Counted from the first letter of the stretch, positions 36,571-49,002 are shown. The stretch: DNA of 64,000 nucleotides from Zygaena filipendulae (GCA_907165275.2 OU015654.1:3489501-3553500); one strand, 5' to 3'. Notes: generated by a model from the sequence alone, not told the origin. Numbers and translations: made by a program.

Positions 36571-37966
36571 GTCGTTGGGACCTATTGGGTTTTGAAGATT
36601 AGGAGATATAAACAAAATAAGGTTATATGATATTTTTTCATTCACCGGTGGGTTTAGCTTCTACAGGCTTTCAAAAATGTAAAAAAAAATAGTAAAATGG
36701 AAATACTCGAGCGCGTCAGATATTGTAGTTTAGATACTCCAAGGTGTCTCTGATATCGAAAATATATTCATCTGCCCATTTGCGTGGTGGGGGTGGCCAT
36801 CCGGAAGGGGAGAAAATGAAAAAAAAAAACATTTACTCGAGCGCGTCAGATATTCAAAGGGGATGTTAAGTGAGCCCTAAAAATGCTCCCCTTCGAAAAT
36901 CTGCCAATTTGGAGGTGACGCAAGGTAGTAGCGAATTTTTAAAAATGCAAAAAAAAATCTCAATTTTGAAATACTCGAGCGTGTCAGATTATTTTACAGA
37001 AGGTTCAGCTTGCACTCCAAGTTATGTTGGCTTAAAATCTGACAATAATTTTGAGGGGTATTATTAATCTGACTGCTAGAAACAAAAATTATGATTTATT
37101 TTTAAGATTTTTTTTCTTTCTGACGTAAGTTTAATAACTTTATGAGCTATTTCTTGTTCACAAAAAACACACTTTATATTTCTATGAAATATGTAAAAGC
37201 TCACAAAATATTATTCACAAAATTAACTTTAAAGCAAAAACAAGCCAGAGCGTTTTTCATATAATAACATGAACGCGTTGTATTGTGATGAGCTTTATTA
37301 TATAATATATATATAATTACATTAAAGTGAAAGGTTATAGGTGAACCTATAGTTTGATGTAATACTTACCTTAACTTATTTTAATATGTATTTTAACCGA
37401 CCAAAAAAAGTTATAATTTAACCCGTTTAGCGCCGTGGTATACTGTGATGACGTTATGGCGACGGAAAGTAGTGTGAGGACGGTGCGAGAGAGTGAGAGA
37501 TAGAGCAAAAGTAAAAGGGAAAGAAAGACAGAGATATGAATAGGTACATGTTTCACTGCAGCTGCTCGTTCGATTCGAAGACGATTTTTGTTTCTTCGGC
37601 TTATGAAAATCGGCAGATTATATTTTTCCCGCTATCCTTGAGTTATTTACTTTAAAATAAAAAATAAATCAACTGCGCTCGAGAATGTCGAAGTTGCGTT
37701 TTTTTTTTGCAAGTTTGTGATCCTCTAACTCCCTTACGTCACGTTCAAATGGTCAGATTATTCATATACATACTTCTCACTATGTAATTAACCCACCATA
37801 TCTTAATCTGACGCGCTCGAGTATGTCGAGTTATCGATTTTTTTTTACTAATCTGATCGGTTATTCTAGACGCACCCACCAGTGTAGAGGGCCTATATTT
37901 GGTGGAGGTACTCAACATGGTGCAAGGTACCCCCCTTATGTTCATCTGACGCGCTTTAGCTAATCC
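36571..37966. mobile_element. foldback-like element: inverted arms built of about 130-bp tandem repeats
   Basis: The left arm has the 19-bp motif ATACTCGAGCGCGTCAGAT or variants at about 36571, 36703, 36833 and 36970 (spacing 130-137 bp). The right arm has its reverse complement at about 37674, 37811 and 37947 (spacing 136 bp). Each motif is accompanied by an A-rich (left) or T-rich (right) tract. A spacer of about 600 bp lies between the arms, with no ORF of note. Confidence 0.7.
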
Positions 37967-37999
37967 ACAAATCCCCTCTTGGCGGTCCGTACTATTAGG

Positions 38000-40215
38000 C
38001 ATATCCCCAAATAATAGCGATATACTATTGGTTTAGTTTTAGTAGGTACATATTAACATACCTTTTAATTAAACTATCAAGACTTTGTTTCAATCATACA
38101 GTGTCATCTGAAACAAAAAGGTCATCGGTTGATTGATTGTTTGAATAATTTGTTGGTTTCACGAAAAATTTGAATAAAACTGACTTTCCAACGTGTCATC
38201 TTATCTACAGATGGCAGTCTAAGCGACTTTTTCCATGGGACCTTTCATTCTGTAATACGATACACATTCGCCTCTCTGGTTCAGTGAACTAGTATAATAT
38301 AGGATAAAATCACAACCAATTGTAGCTCCATTGCGGGAAGCAAACATCTGTACATTCATAATTTAATTATTAATATTATAATAATAATAATAATTTATTT
38401 ATTCATAACCAACTTAGATCATTTTGTTAGTAACATTGCTTAACCTATTGTTAGTAAATTACATTATATTTATATTAATATTGAGGACACGTGAAAAATA
38501 AATGCGTGTAGAAGAGGAACTCCAGATGTATCTTTCTCCTTTGCATTGTATGTTGTAAGTACGGTAATTAGGGATTGCCTATCCTTTTAGAGAGATGTAT
38601 TAGGTATATTATATACATTTAGAATTCGGTTGGCTCCTAACCAGGTTCGAAAATGAAAGGTTTTATGTTTTCCTAGTATGCGTGCAATCTTTTCAGACAC
38701 CACTTACAGTCTGACGCTGAACGTGACGTGACCAATATTTATGACCATTTTAATAGAATAATCTAAATATTCATACAGAAAAGTTTTAGTAAATAAAAAC
38801 ACATTATTTGCATTCAAATCGTTCTAAGTTGTTTTTCGAAACCATGGTTATTAAAAAGTGAGTATAATAATAAAAATAAATGAAAGTCGAAGCATTGTTT
38901 AAATACAGTAGGTAGATAGATAAATACTTATATATAGGTACACTAAATGCGGGGCGTAAGAAAGTTATTGGAAAAGGGAAACAAAAGGCTTTGACAAATG
39001 AGTTATTTGCCAGTTTGCCGCGCTCGCACACAGCTGTACTGTACAGACGGCAATAAGTAGGTAGGTACCTATACGTCTTTTAATACCAACAATTTAGATG
39101 AGTTGAAAAACATGGTCATATTATAGTTAATTGTTTTTTTTGGTATCCATACAGTCAGTCATGTAGGTACATAATATTATATACCAACATAAAAATATAC
39201 TTAGGTATAACCGCGGAGCACAGCAAAGTAACATACAATGACAATTTACATAGAACGCAGACCGATCATTACGTCTTTTAACTTTCTCAATAAAAGTTAT
39301 GTCGTTTGTTGCGAGGAGTTCAGCTGTTGCTGAATATCCACAAAAGAGCACCGTGACTAATTAATACTGTATTTCGTCCCTATACGTTGAGCTTTGTGAG
39401 GGGCCTGAAGGCTATTTTACACAATACTTAACGAATACCTCATACGAGTTCCTGCTAGTGTAGGCTAGACCACGCTTCTAGCGGTTATACCTAAAAAGCT
39501 TCTTAAAATAATTAACAGAGATAAAAACTTCATTACTTTTTTTCTTTTAGACATTACAACTTTACAGCTTTTGGTATAACGATAACACAAATAATTTACT
39601 ACACATTAAGTTTCTTGGTATGTATTGTACATCTCAGTCATAAAAAATCTGAGTAAACAATTTCTGAAGTCGTTCAATCTTGTTGCAGTAGTAATCAAGT
39701 TCGGCTACTGACAAAAATGTTCACTGTACAAAAAACAGCTTCCGTTGGTCCGTAAACTTAACGACCTCAATTAAATTGAACCAACGGTAGTTGCCACCCA
39801 CTCACCAAAATTGCTTTCTTATAAAGTGAGTAACTAAGAATCCCTTTATGTAAAAATTTGCAATTTGCATTCAAATAGAAGCCTCAAATAATAATAAGAC
39901 ATCACGCGTTACCGCGAGGAAGACAAACGGCACTTGTGCTGCGCCGAACTTCTCCTATTTAGTTGGTATGTCAGGGATAAAATACATGGACATAAAGCAG
40001 GATACCAAATAGAACAGTGAAATCCATCTTCTACATGCTCTGGATAAAGGAAAATATTGAGAGATCACAGTGTTTAAAAAAAATAACGGCGTCATGAGAA
40101 ACCATACTTTGTATTTTTTTTTTTCATAACATTTTAAGAATCAGAAATATAGGAAACGCACGCACGGAACTATTTTTAATGCAGAGATAACTTATTAAAA
40201 ATTAACTAAAAGACC
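38000..40215. other. intergenic AT-rich DNA
   Basis: Contains a (TAA)n run near 38385 and scattered GTAGGTACCTA-like sequence; no gene or bounded element recognised. Confidence 0.4.
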
Positions 40216-40217
40216 TA

Positions 40218-40432
40218 GATGCCAAATTTATTTCATAACTAGCTGTGCCTCGCGGTTTCACCCGCGGTAATTTCGGAATAAAAGTACCCTATGTCCTTCT
40301 GTGTAGGTATACCTGACAATGTGTATTGTATACCAAATTTCATGATGATCGGTTGAGCCGTTAAGGCGTGAAAGCGAAACAAACAAACAAACCCACTCTC
40401 ACATTTATAATATTAATTAGGATTTTTCCACT
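40218..40432. mobile_element. Helitron-like repeat
   Basis: AACTAGCTGTGCCTCGCGGT, GTAATTTCGGAATAAAAGTA, CATGATGATCGGTTGAGCCG, GTTAAGGCGTGAAAGCG and a terminal CATTTATAATATTAATTAGGA; close to complete. Confidence 0.7.
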
Positions 40433-41087
40433 CTGAAAAAGCGAGACTTCACGCCGTCAAATTGCGGACGCTCGCGCGCTCTACGCTGTTTTCAAACTAG
40501 AAATGCCGGCACCGAATATTACGCTCGTTGCCAACTTTATGCACGTCACTTCCGTTGCATACTAGAAAGTATAAACTGTCAACGTGCCAAAGAAGTAAAA
40601 CTTCAAAAATATTATCAACAGCCAAGATCGGAAAATCGCCTAGTTTATCAGACTCTCAATGGTAACATCTCTTTTTTATATTTTTAATTACAAAAAAATT
40701 ACAACCGTTTTTTTATTAGTCTAGAGTCTAGACCCAAAAATTCACTGGTTGTATTTCGTTATTTGCCTTAATAATAAATCATAGTATCTACTTCTTTGGC
40801 AAGAATTGATACTATAACATTCTAAACTATATACTCCTTATTCGAGTAAGATATAATTCACCACCACCGCATAAATCTTTTCGAAAGAAAAGAAAGAAAA
40901 GTAACACGTCTGATTCGTCACCCAGATCACGTACCTATCGAACGACACACGGCATGTGGTGGAAACCTGATGCACAGATAATATAATACTATCGTGATGG
41001 GACCACAGCCTATCGAATCATTCTGGCTTTGCCACTTTGCAGGGTAACCATGTATGTTGGTTGTTTTAACGAATCTATATATAGGTA

Positions 41088-41166
41088 TACTAGCTGTCCC
41101 GCGATAATTTCGAAGTTCCCGCGGAATTGTTCCATACAAACTTTGCAACCCTTTTTCATCTCCTTA
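41088..41166. repeat. lepidopteran repeat, left half (split by the LTR unit)
   Basis: ACTAGCTGTCCCGCGATAAT ... ACAAACTTTGCAACCCTTTT then TCATCTCCTTA. It continues across the LTR unit at 48713 with CTTAGGGGTTGAATTTTCAA, so the two halves form one older repeat that was the target site. Confidence 0.75.
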
Positions 41167-41477
41167 TGTAAAGAAAAGAGGTCCTCTAGTTAACTATACT
41201 TTTATTCTCGCTACTATAGCTATTACAACCGCACATATACTATATATACACTAGAAATAGAACACTTATTATGACCACTTAAGTCGAGCAGAGTAACTAG
41301 AATGAAGCTCTTCTGTGCCGACACTAGTATTTATACCCACAATCCCACCAAAAATTGTGGGCGTACACTACTTTAATTTATCAAATGGGAATGAGGGTAC
41401 CGACTAAATAACAGTGTTGCCATGACATAATGCTAGAATTCTCTGAAATAAGGCACGACTTAATAGAGAACATGACA
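41167..41477 (-). repeat. 3' LTR of the non-coding LTR unit
   Basis: TGTAAAGAAAAGAGGTCCTC ... AGAGAACATGACA. Contains TA-rich TATACTATATATACAC that could be a TATA region. No polypurine tract is evident next to it. Confidence 0.9.
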
Positions 41478-44400
41478 TTCGGCCATCCGACTACGTGCAG
41501 ACTCCGGCGCACGGTACCTCCATTCACAAAGAATAAACTCTGTCTGGGACTCATTACAGTTTAACAACTAAAATAACAATAATTTGGATCCAGCTTAAAT
41601 TTTTAATTACCCTTTTTTAAGAGCCAATGCGTCCAATGAATGTTACTTATAGCTTACTGATTATTATGGTTCAATGACTCAATAGTTTATACTGATCATG
41701 ACTTGGCTCTTGACAGATTACAGATGGTAATGGTTAGGATAAGACATATAACATGACATTCGGTTTTAGCCATCAAATATTTTTAAACATTTGTTAAAAT
41801 GCAATAATATGGTAGTCACTTAGTAACTACTAACTACTTTTTCATATGTTACTAATCTACTTTATAACTCTTAATTTAATAACTTAATTTACAATGAACT
41901 GAAGTGCATAAAACACAATAATGTCTATTGCCTATGCTCAAAAAAAAAATGCACCTTAGTATATTATAATATGCTAAAGTTGAATTACTTATTAATTAAA
42001 ACTATTAAGTAAGGGTCATGCTTCACGGAATTCTAATATTGTTCATCTATTTCTATATTATTCAGTTTACGACAGTGAATGCGAAAGCTATTACGGAACT
42101 TATGGAACAAAAAGAACTTATGGAAGAGAATAGATATACCTAAATACGGTACCACATTCTCTATTCCTTTTTAATTCAACCAAAGTGTCAATAATTTATG
42201 CAAATTATTATTTTAAAATTCAGATATACGAAAACAGTCTTATTTAATTACTTTATGTAACTCTATTTTTTCGTATCTTTGAATCATAATTATTACATTA
42301 AAGAAAAAAAAAGCACAACACGGCATTTTATAAATATGTCAATATCTGATTAGACGACTAAATTGAAAGGTTCTTATTTACGCACATATTATGAATGCCT
42401 CACTTTCCACACGCTAGTAATATCTACCTTATTTAATACTTAAAATCTTTGGTTTCAAATGGAACTTCAAATCGCAAAACACATTAAAATAAGAATCATG
42501 ACAGCTTGTTAAGTTTGCATATGTAAAGACTGAGAGGGGTTATAGATTATAAACCTCCGGCTAGCTCCTACATTAAATAAATATACTGTTCTACTCCTAC
42601 AGGAGTGAAATAATTTTATTAGTTTTGAATAATAAAAAAAAAGGAATGAAAAATTTGAATATTAAGGACAACAGCTATTTTTTAAATAAAGTACAAATGA
42701 GTCTGTTGACGACCAACCTCTTTTCTAACTGGCCGCTTTTTATAAGTTCTTTTTTTACATACTATTTTTAAAAATATTTACCTTTTATGTCTACAATTTT
42801 GTTTCACCAGCTTCTTGTCAAAAATATAAAGGAATTTACATTTTTAAATTGCGCTTAGTTATTTTCTTCCTCTTTAGAGTCAGGATATAAAAAAGTGGCA
42901 TACAGCCGCCTCGTTACAAGCTTTTTGCATTTGATTAATTGCAAAGTACTTAGTACATTATAATTTTATTTAATATGACTACAAAAAGAACTATAGGTAC
43001 TTTATAGGTAACAACTCAACTATACTTGGGAGCACAGCCGATGACCTGAACTTAATGGTCGGCTTTATTTGTTAATGTTTCTATCAAAAGCCAATCAGGT
43101 TCTAAGATGCGGAAGTAAATCAAAGCAAGATTTTAAATTTATTTCAAGCCTTGGAACACTATGAAAAATTTGACATAGATTCCTTTTTATTTCGTTTGAG
43201 ATAGATTTGTCTTACTCAACTTTTGTGCTCGAACGCTGAACGGATAATATCCCGAAATTATAGTTTCCCGCATTTCACTCAACAAAATACTATAAGGCCC
43301 TATTGACGGTGCACTAGTTAATGGTATTGCATATGCTTGTAATCAATATTCAATTAAATATATACCACTTGAAAAGTATCTATAATCACAATAGGTACTA
43401 ACAAAATAATGCGATATAAATTCAAAAAATTGAATCGGTATGTACCTATTTTTAAAGTATTTTAAAGCAAAAATCTGAACCTAAAATAAAGTATTTTCAA
43501 TCGAAAGCTACTTATTGAAAGCATTACTGTTCCAAGATCATATTACAAAGAATAATAAAATATATGGAATGAATCTATTCATTTAAAGGTTTTTTTTTTA
43601 TATCGAAACTACTTTCGAGAATAATGAGGCATGTTGCTGACGGCAACACGGCAACAGTCTAATAATCAAATGGTTTTCGAAAATAATTTGATACTCTTGA
43701 GTCTTGACTCTTGACAAGTCAATTTTGGTATTACAGAACTCCTCGCGGTGACCTGAGCGAGTACAGCATACCACATTCACTCTAATGAAAATTCAAATCT
43801 TTTCCCTTATACAGAGAATAAAGTGAATACTTATCATGTGTATTTGTCGATCTGCGTTTATAACTTGCTACATCACCCTTATCATTGCATAGTACATATA
43901 TGAAGCGTACGAAAAGCTTGTTAAATCTTTATAACTAAATCAAAAACATAATAGCTACGTTTATAGCATAATAGCAAAACCCTTCCACACTTCATTGTGA
44001 CTTTCTGATATTTCAATAAAGAGGAATATTCTGAGCATATTAAACCGACTCAAAAGCACAATATTTAATTTTCTAGAAGACATTTTCCGTTTCCGTATGT
44101 ATAAACTTACAGGTATAAATGCAACAATCTTTAAAAATTTCTAGTTAAGTACTTGAAATCGATTACTTTCGTAGCAAGTTATCCACGGAATCCTCGAAGT
44201 TCTAAAAGACCAACAGGTCTATTGCATGACGCTCAATGAATAGCTAAGATTTAATTTGATTACAAATCAAAAATATCATTCTTGACAGATTCAAAACTAC
44301 TTAGATATACAGTAAACATTTTGGCTTCATGGTCCAATGATATTATAAGTATTAACTGCCATAGTCATCTATCCACATAGATGATATTAAGTTAACCGGA

Positions 44401-45060
44401 ATCACAACATATCGAGCGTGGCAGAACATAACTAAAGTCTACACTGGGACTTTACGTGAATTTATAAATTAGCCCTTTGTATTTCGAATGATACGTGGAC
44501 TATTAAAAATGATAAAATCAAAGTTGAAATATTTTATCAACATATTTCAACTTGATACACCACCGCTTTCTTACTTGAATCAAAGAATTAAAAAAAAGTT
44601 TCTTAGTCATTCATACTACACTTGTGTTCTAGTCAAAAATTTCCCATGAATTTCATCCCATCAAATCTGCAATTTCGTCCATTCCATCTAATCCAGTCTA
44701 TTGTGAAGTAAACATAGGTATCAATTGAAATTACTGATGCACGGATGTAGCAGTGCAATAGTATGTTCCCTAACTGCATAATATAAGAATGCGACACCTA
44801 CGCATAAAAGTTAACCTTCGCATGTTATGGAAAGTACTCATTGCAATAAAACAAACTGACTATAGACTCAACTGTAATGCGCTACACCATTTGCCATCAA
44901 ATAGTTTCGATCTCTAAATCCCAGCTCATCATCACATGAGCTTGAGGTCACCATAACGTTACTTTGTCACTGAACTTACATAGGCAGACAAATACCATTT
45001 CTATCGCATACAACAGGTGGTTGAGATATTATGGTTTTTAGAGGTTGATAAAAGGTGCGA
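41478..45060. other. interior of the LTR unit: AT-rich, no coding motif
   Basis: Scanned on both strands for gag, protease, RT, RNase H and integrase motifs without success. Only chance-length frames. Confidence 0.5.
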
Positions 45061-45064
45061 ACAG

Positions 45065-45265
45065 CTCACTTTACATTCGAATATTGCAAATTAAAAGCTC
45101 GTAGCAATATATTAAGAATGATGAAACTTTCATCCTAAATCTAACACGTCTAGACTTAGAGAGCGGAAACGAATGTTTATCACACGAATTAGACCATAGC
45201 GGGAATCGACCCCGGGAACCTCCTGAATAACGGACAGGCTTGACCACTGTCATCATTATCTTCAT
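45065..45265 (-). mobile_element. tRNA-derived SINE, family 2
   Basis: The minus strand has GTGGTCAAGCCTGTCCGTTA upstream of a B box, GGGGTCGATTCCCGC (45205-45219), then a body (GTGATAAACATTCGTTTCCG). The 69-codon frame reported across it is not a gene. Confidence 0.65.
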
Positions 45266-46212
45266 CCTTAGTATGCACACTGGTTAACACTTTTGGGTGA
45301 GATCTTGTGCTAATCAATGTCGTCAATAGGTAGAGTTTGTCAGTTCGTTTGGAATGGATAATCTCTAGAATTATTTAACAGACTTCAAAATTTTCTTCAG
45401 TGATCGGAAGTCATAGCATCATTTTAACGAAGGAATCATGGAACTGCGGTTCACACCACGGTCCCTAATCTATTGGCAGTATTCTGTCTTAATACACTTT
45501 TTCTTTATTCTATCAAGAAAGTTGCCGACATCATGTAAAACATGTAAACAGCATTATCTACATCGCCCATCGTAATAAGGTTTGCTGCACAATTCCAAAT
45601 AACAGCGAAATGCCCACTGCAAAAATATGTCACGACTCACGTGTCATGACTCAGATTAAATAATTCTTTTTGACTGTCCATCGTTCTTTCTAACTGAAAC
45701 TGGCATGATTAAGACACTTACTTAACCATGAGGCCTGTGTCAAATTCAGAAAGAAGAAAAAAATCACTACGTCACAAACAAGAGGTCAGAATACCCCAAT
45801 ATGGTCCATAGTTGCATAGGTTAATGGTGCAAGACATCTTTCTGTCCATATGTCTACTTTTTTACAGTAATAGACTCAAAATTAATTTCCCAAAAAGTTA
45901 CTAAATGCAAATACAAAAATCTGCCCAAGGGTAAGAAAGCATCAGCTTTTGTTACCATCATCCATATCCGCTTTGACATCAGGTACCATGAAATTAGAAT
46001 TTCAAAGGAAAATTTTAACTAACTGGTCAATCAGGATTTTCTTTCACAGTTAAATATTCAAGCAAACGCATTAACTTCATATATCATATATATCTATGAT
46101 ATATCGCCTTTCAGAATATTTGGGACACAAACAGTTTACCCAAACTTCACGTGGTTTCATTAAAAAGGCACACAAAGCCTATTTTAAGCACATCTCTGAC
46201 TACCCCGGTCCC

Positions 46213-46711
46213 AGACGTTCATAGCCATTTTGAACACGTTAAGCTTGACGTACATAATCATTCCAGCACACATGGTCCAGCGTACATAACCATCTCTGAG
46301 GCCACTTATGTAGCTCAGCATACATAGTCAAATCTGAGCGCACATGGCCCGGCATTCATAAATATTTCTGAGCACACATGGCTCCGGCAAACATAGCCAT
46401 TTTTGAGCACACATGGCTCGGCATTAATAACTATTTCTGAACACACATGGCTCGGTATACATAATCATTTCTGAGCACACATGGCTCGGCAGTCGGCATA
46501 CATAGCCATTTCTGAGCACACGTGGCTCTTCAGTCGGCATACATAGCCATTTCTGAGCACACATGGCTCTTCAGTCGGCATACATAGCCATTTTTGAGCA
46601 CACATGGCTCGACATACATAGCCTTCTCTGAGCACACTTAGCTTGGCGTACCATCGCTGAGCATACTTGGTTCAGCGTACATAGCCTCCTGGGCACACTT
46701 GGCTCGTACAT
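46213..46711. repeat. minisatellite, 33-42 bp unit, about 14 copies
   Basis: Core GAGCACACATGGCTCGGC followed by ATACATAGCCATTTCT. Some copies carry an extra CAGTCGGC or TTCAGTCGGC. The best-conserved copies are at 46370-46610; outer copies decay. Confidence 0.9.
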
Positions 46712-46974
46712 ACACATTTCAAAGAAAATATTTCTGCTTTAAATTGGAGGAAAGGATTAGTTCATCTCACAAAATAAACTCTAAAGTACATTAACTTCGT
46801 GTTAAAATGTGTCTCTAGTTCAATAAGTTGCTACTACTTTAATATGATGGCATGTAAAGGAAGGCAACTCAAATATACACAAAATCATACTGTTTTGGTC
46901 ACTTGTGTAATGGTTCACTTTATAACTTGAATTCCAACAACATCACAAGATTTGTGTAATCTAATAAATAAAAA

Positions 46975-47375
46975 GGTATAAGCTTGCGTTATCGAAACCA
47001 AGCAAACGTGGTATATAGGTACGGATACTCATGTATCAAATCACTTATCTCAAATATACACACACAACAACATCACAAGATTTGTGTAATCCATTTCATA
47101 AGCCACAATTCACAGATCTACTTGACCTTACACTAAGGTATAAGCTTGTGTTATCGAAACCAAGCAAACGTGGTATATAGGTACGGATACTTATGTATCA
47201 AATCACTTATCTCAAATATACTTTATTGTACACACACAATACGAAACATTTCACAAAACACATGTATACACGCCTAAAATGCATGAAAAGTGGAACCCTG
47301 TGTTCATCACAAAAAGTCCACCCTCATTGGAATCAAATCCTTCCCTACTGCGCCAATTAAAATGAGTCGACGGCG
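46975..47375 (-). mobile_element. SINE family 1 copy with partial duplication
   Basis: AAGGTATAAGCTTGTGTTAT ... ACCAAGCAAACGTGGTATAT ... AAAGTCCACCCTC is the reverse complement of the SINE at 24447-24728. An 85-bp segment of its 3' half is duplicated in direct order (46975-47060 and 47135-47221), together with ACATCACAAGATTTGTGTAA. Confidence 0.8.
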
Positions 47376-47574
47376 AAATTTAACTGAAGGTTATTCAAGA
47401 AAAATTATAATATCTATTAAGAGATAGCATCTCAATCAAATATCTGCGCTTGTAAGGTAGGTGTTTACAAACAAAAAAAAGAACAAAAAAATCTCCTTTG
47501 TTTTTTTTTTGCGGTAATCACTACATATTATTAAGCAAAGCCCCCCTTCTCTGTCTGTCTATCTCTCTGTTTGC

Positions 47575-47790
47575 GATAAACTCAAAACAACTGAACGGAT
47601 TTTCATTTCTTTTCACCAATTTTTCAAAGATTATACAAATTGTTTGAAATACATATAACCATAATAATAATCGTTGGAATTGTCGGAAAAACTACATTAA
47701 ATTTGCATACTACATGTTGCCAGGGGTACAGAATTCTCGTGGGAGCTCCGAAATCAACGCGGGTGGAACCGCGGGGAAAAGTTCTAAATA
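47575..47790. repeat. Helitron-like repeat
   Basis: ACTGAACGGATTTTCATTTC, GTTGCCAGGGGTACAGAATT, GAGCTCCGAAATCAACGCGG and GTGGAACCGCGGGGAAAAG. Confidence 0.6.
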
Positions 47791-48378
47791 ACTGAAGGTA
47801 TGCTGCCATTTCTTATTCGTGGCTCGCAAAAGGGTAGAATTGGAAAATATATAGAGGTTATTCAAACGGCTATTACTCGTTAAGGGGTTCTAAAAACCGT
47901 CAGAGAGTAACATTAGGGTCATGACAATGCACTACAATATTATTAATAACTATTCGGTATTATTGGGAGGTACCCCGATAAAAACTGGAATTATTGATTT
48001 GCTTTGTCAAAAATTTCTGACTACCTTTATCACGAAACTAATAACATCGATTTTTTTTATGCCAATAATTTAAAATAACGAAAGTACAAAGAAAAACAAC
48101 GACCAACAGCGTCAATTAATTGTACTACCTCGGGACCATAATCAATTACGATCGATGGTCTCGTGGCTCTCATTTAAAGGAACAATATCAGGGAGTGCCC
48201 TGACCTAATGTTCTTTCCATGATTTGTACTTTGAACGGACAGCTATTGGCAATCAGAATCACGTTTCATAGTATGAATGTTTCCATTCTATTAGTCTTTA
48301 ATACCTAGCGAGTCAGTAATTATATCCAAAAATCATTGTAACAATAAAATCAATGTGGGTAGGTACTTACAGTTTCTC

Positions 48379-48401
48379 GGGTTCACATCCCACTTCTGAG
48401 A
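48379..48401 (-). other. primer-binding site, tRNA-Leu type
   Basis: Plus-strand GGGTTCACATCCCACTTCTG directly abuts the right LTR. It resembles the T-arm and acceptor end of tRNA-Leu (GGGTTCGAATCCCACTTCTG) with two mismatches. The complement of the CCA end is absent. Confidence 0.6.
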
Positions 48402-48712
48402 TGTAAAGAAAAGAGGTCCTCTAGTTAACTATACTTTTATTCTCGCTACTATAGCTATTACAACCGCACATATACTATATATACACTAGAAATAGAACAC
48501 TTATTATGACCACTTAAGTCGAGCAGAGTAACTAGAATGAAGCTCTTCTGTGCCGACACTAGTATTTATACCCACAATCCCACCAAAAATTGTGGGCGTA
48601 CACTACTTTAATTTATCAAATGGGAATGAGGGTACCGACTAAATAACAGTGTTGCCATGACATAATGCTAGAATTCTCTGAAATAAGGCACGACTTAATA
48701 GAGAACATGACA
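48402..48712 (-). repeat. 5' LTR of the non-coding LTR unit
   Basis: Identical by eye to 41167-41477. Followed by CTTA, the second copy of the target duplication. Confidence 0.9.
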
Positions 48713-48860
48713 CTTAGGGGTTGAATTTTCAAAAATCCTTTCTTATCGGATGCCTACGTGCGTGCGTGCGTCATACAAAGAACACACCCTCCAAGTTTCA
48801 GGTCTCTACGATCAGCGGTTTAGACTGTGCGTTGATCCATCAGTCATACAGGACAAAGAA
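48713..48860. repeat. lepidopteran repeat, right half (target of the LTR unit)
   Basis: CTTAGGGGTTGAATTTTCAA, AATCCTTTCTTATCGGATGC, AAGTTTCAGGTCTCTACGAT and GACTGTGCGTTGATCCATCA continue the repeat interrupted at 41166. Confidence 0.75.
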
Positions 48861-49002
48861 TTTTATATGTATTAGATTATGATTTATTCTTCTTTTATCT
48901 TCATTTCTAACCTAATCTCTTAAGATTTTTGCATATTATATGTCTATATGTTTATATGTATATGCTGTAATTACGAGTACTATCATCTTTGTTTTATTAT
49001 AA

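Larger units (their letters stand above)
41167..48712 (-). mobile_element. young LTR unit without coding capacity (LARD-like)
   Basis: Two 311-bp direct repeats (41167-41477 and 48402-48712), each TG...CA, appear identical base for base. The 4-bp target duplication CTTA flanks the whole unit, and the flanking halves of an older repeat join cleanly if the unit is removed. A tRNA-Leu-like primer site next to the right LTR implies minus-strand orientation. The 6.9-kb interior has no frame above about 75 codons and no gag or pol motif that I could find. Instead it holds a minisatellite, at least two SINEs and a Helitron-like fragment. Either a large non-autonomous retrotransposon or an element that has replaced its coding region with host DNA. 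Confidence 0.85.

Noticed and set aside
37371..37556. 61-codon minus-strand ORF (VFLSLLLLLYLSLSRT)
   Set aside because: Reads a GAGA-type low-complexity stretch in the spacer of the foldback-like element; a chance hydrophobic frame.
45071..45280. 69-codon ORF on the minus strand
   Set aside because: It runs over a tRNA-derived SINE with a clear B box; no protein family motif.
46213..46711. CRISPR-like array
   Set aside because: Units are contiguous minisatellite repeats without unique spacers, and the genome is eukaryotic.
41167..48712. Two independent solo LTRs rather than one element
   Set aside because: Neither LTR has its own target duplication, while CTTA matches across the outer edges and the flanks join into one older repeat.
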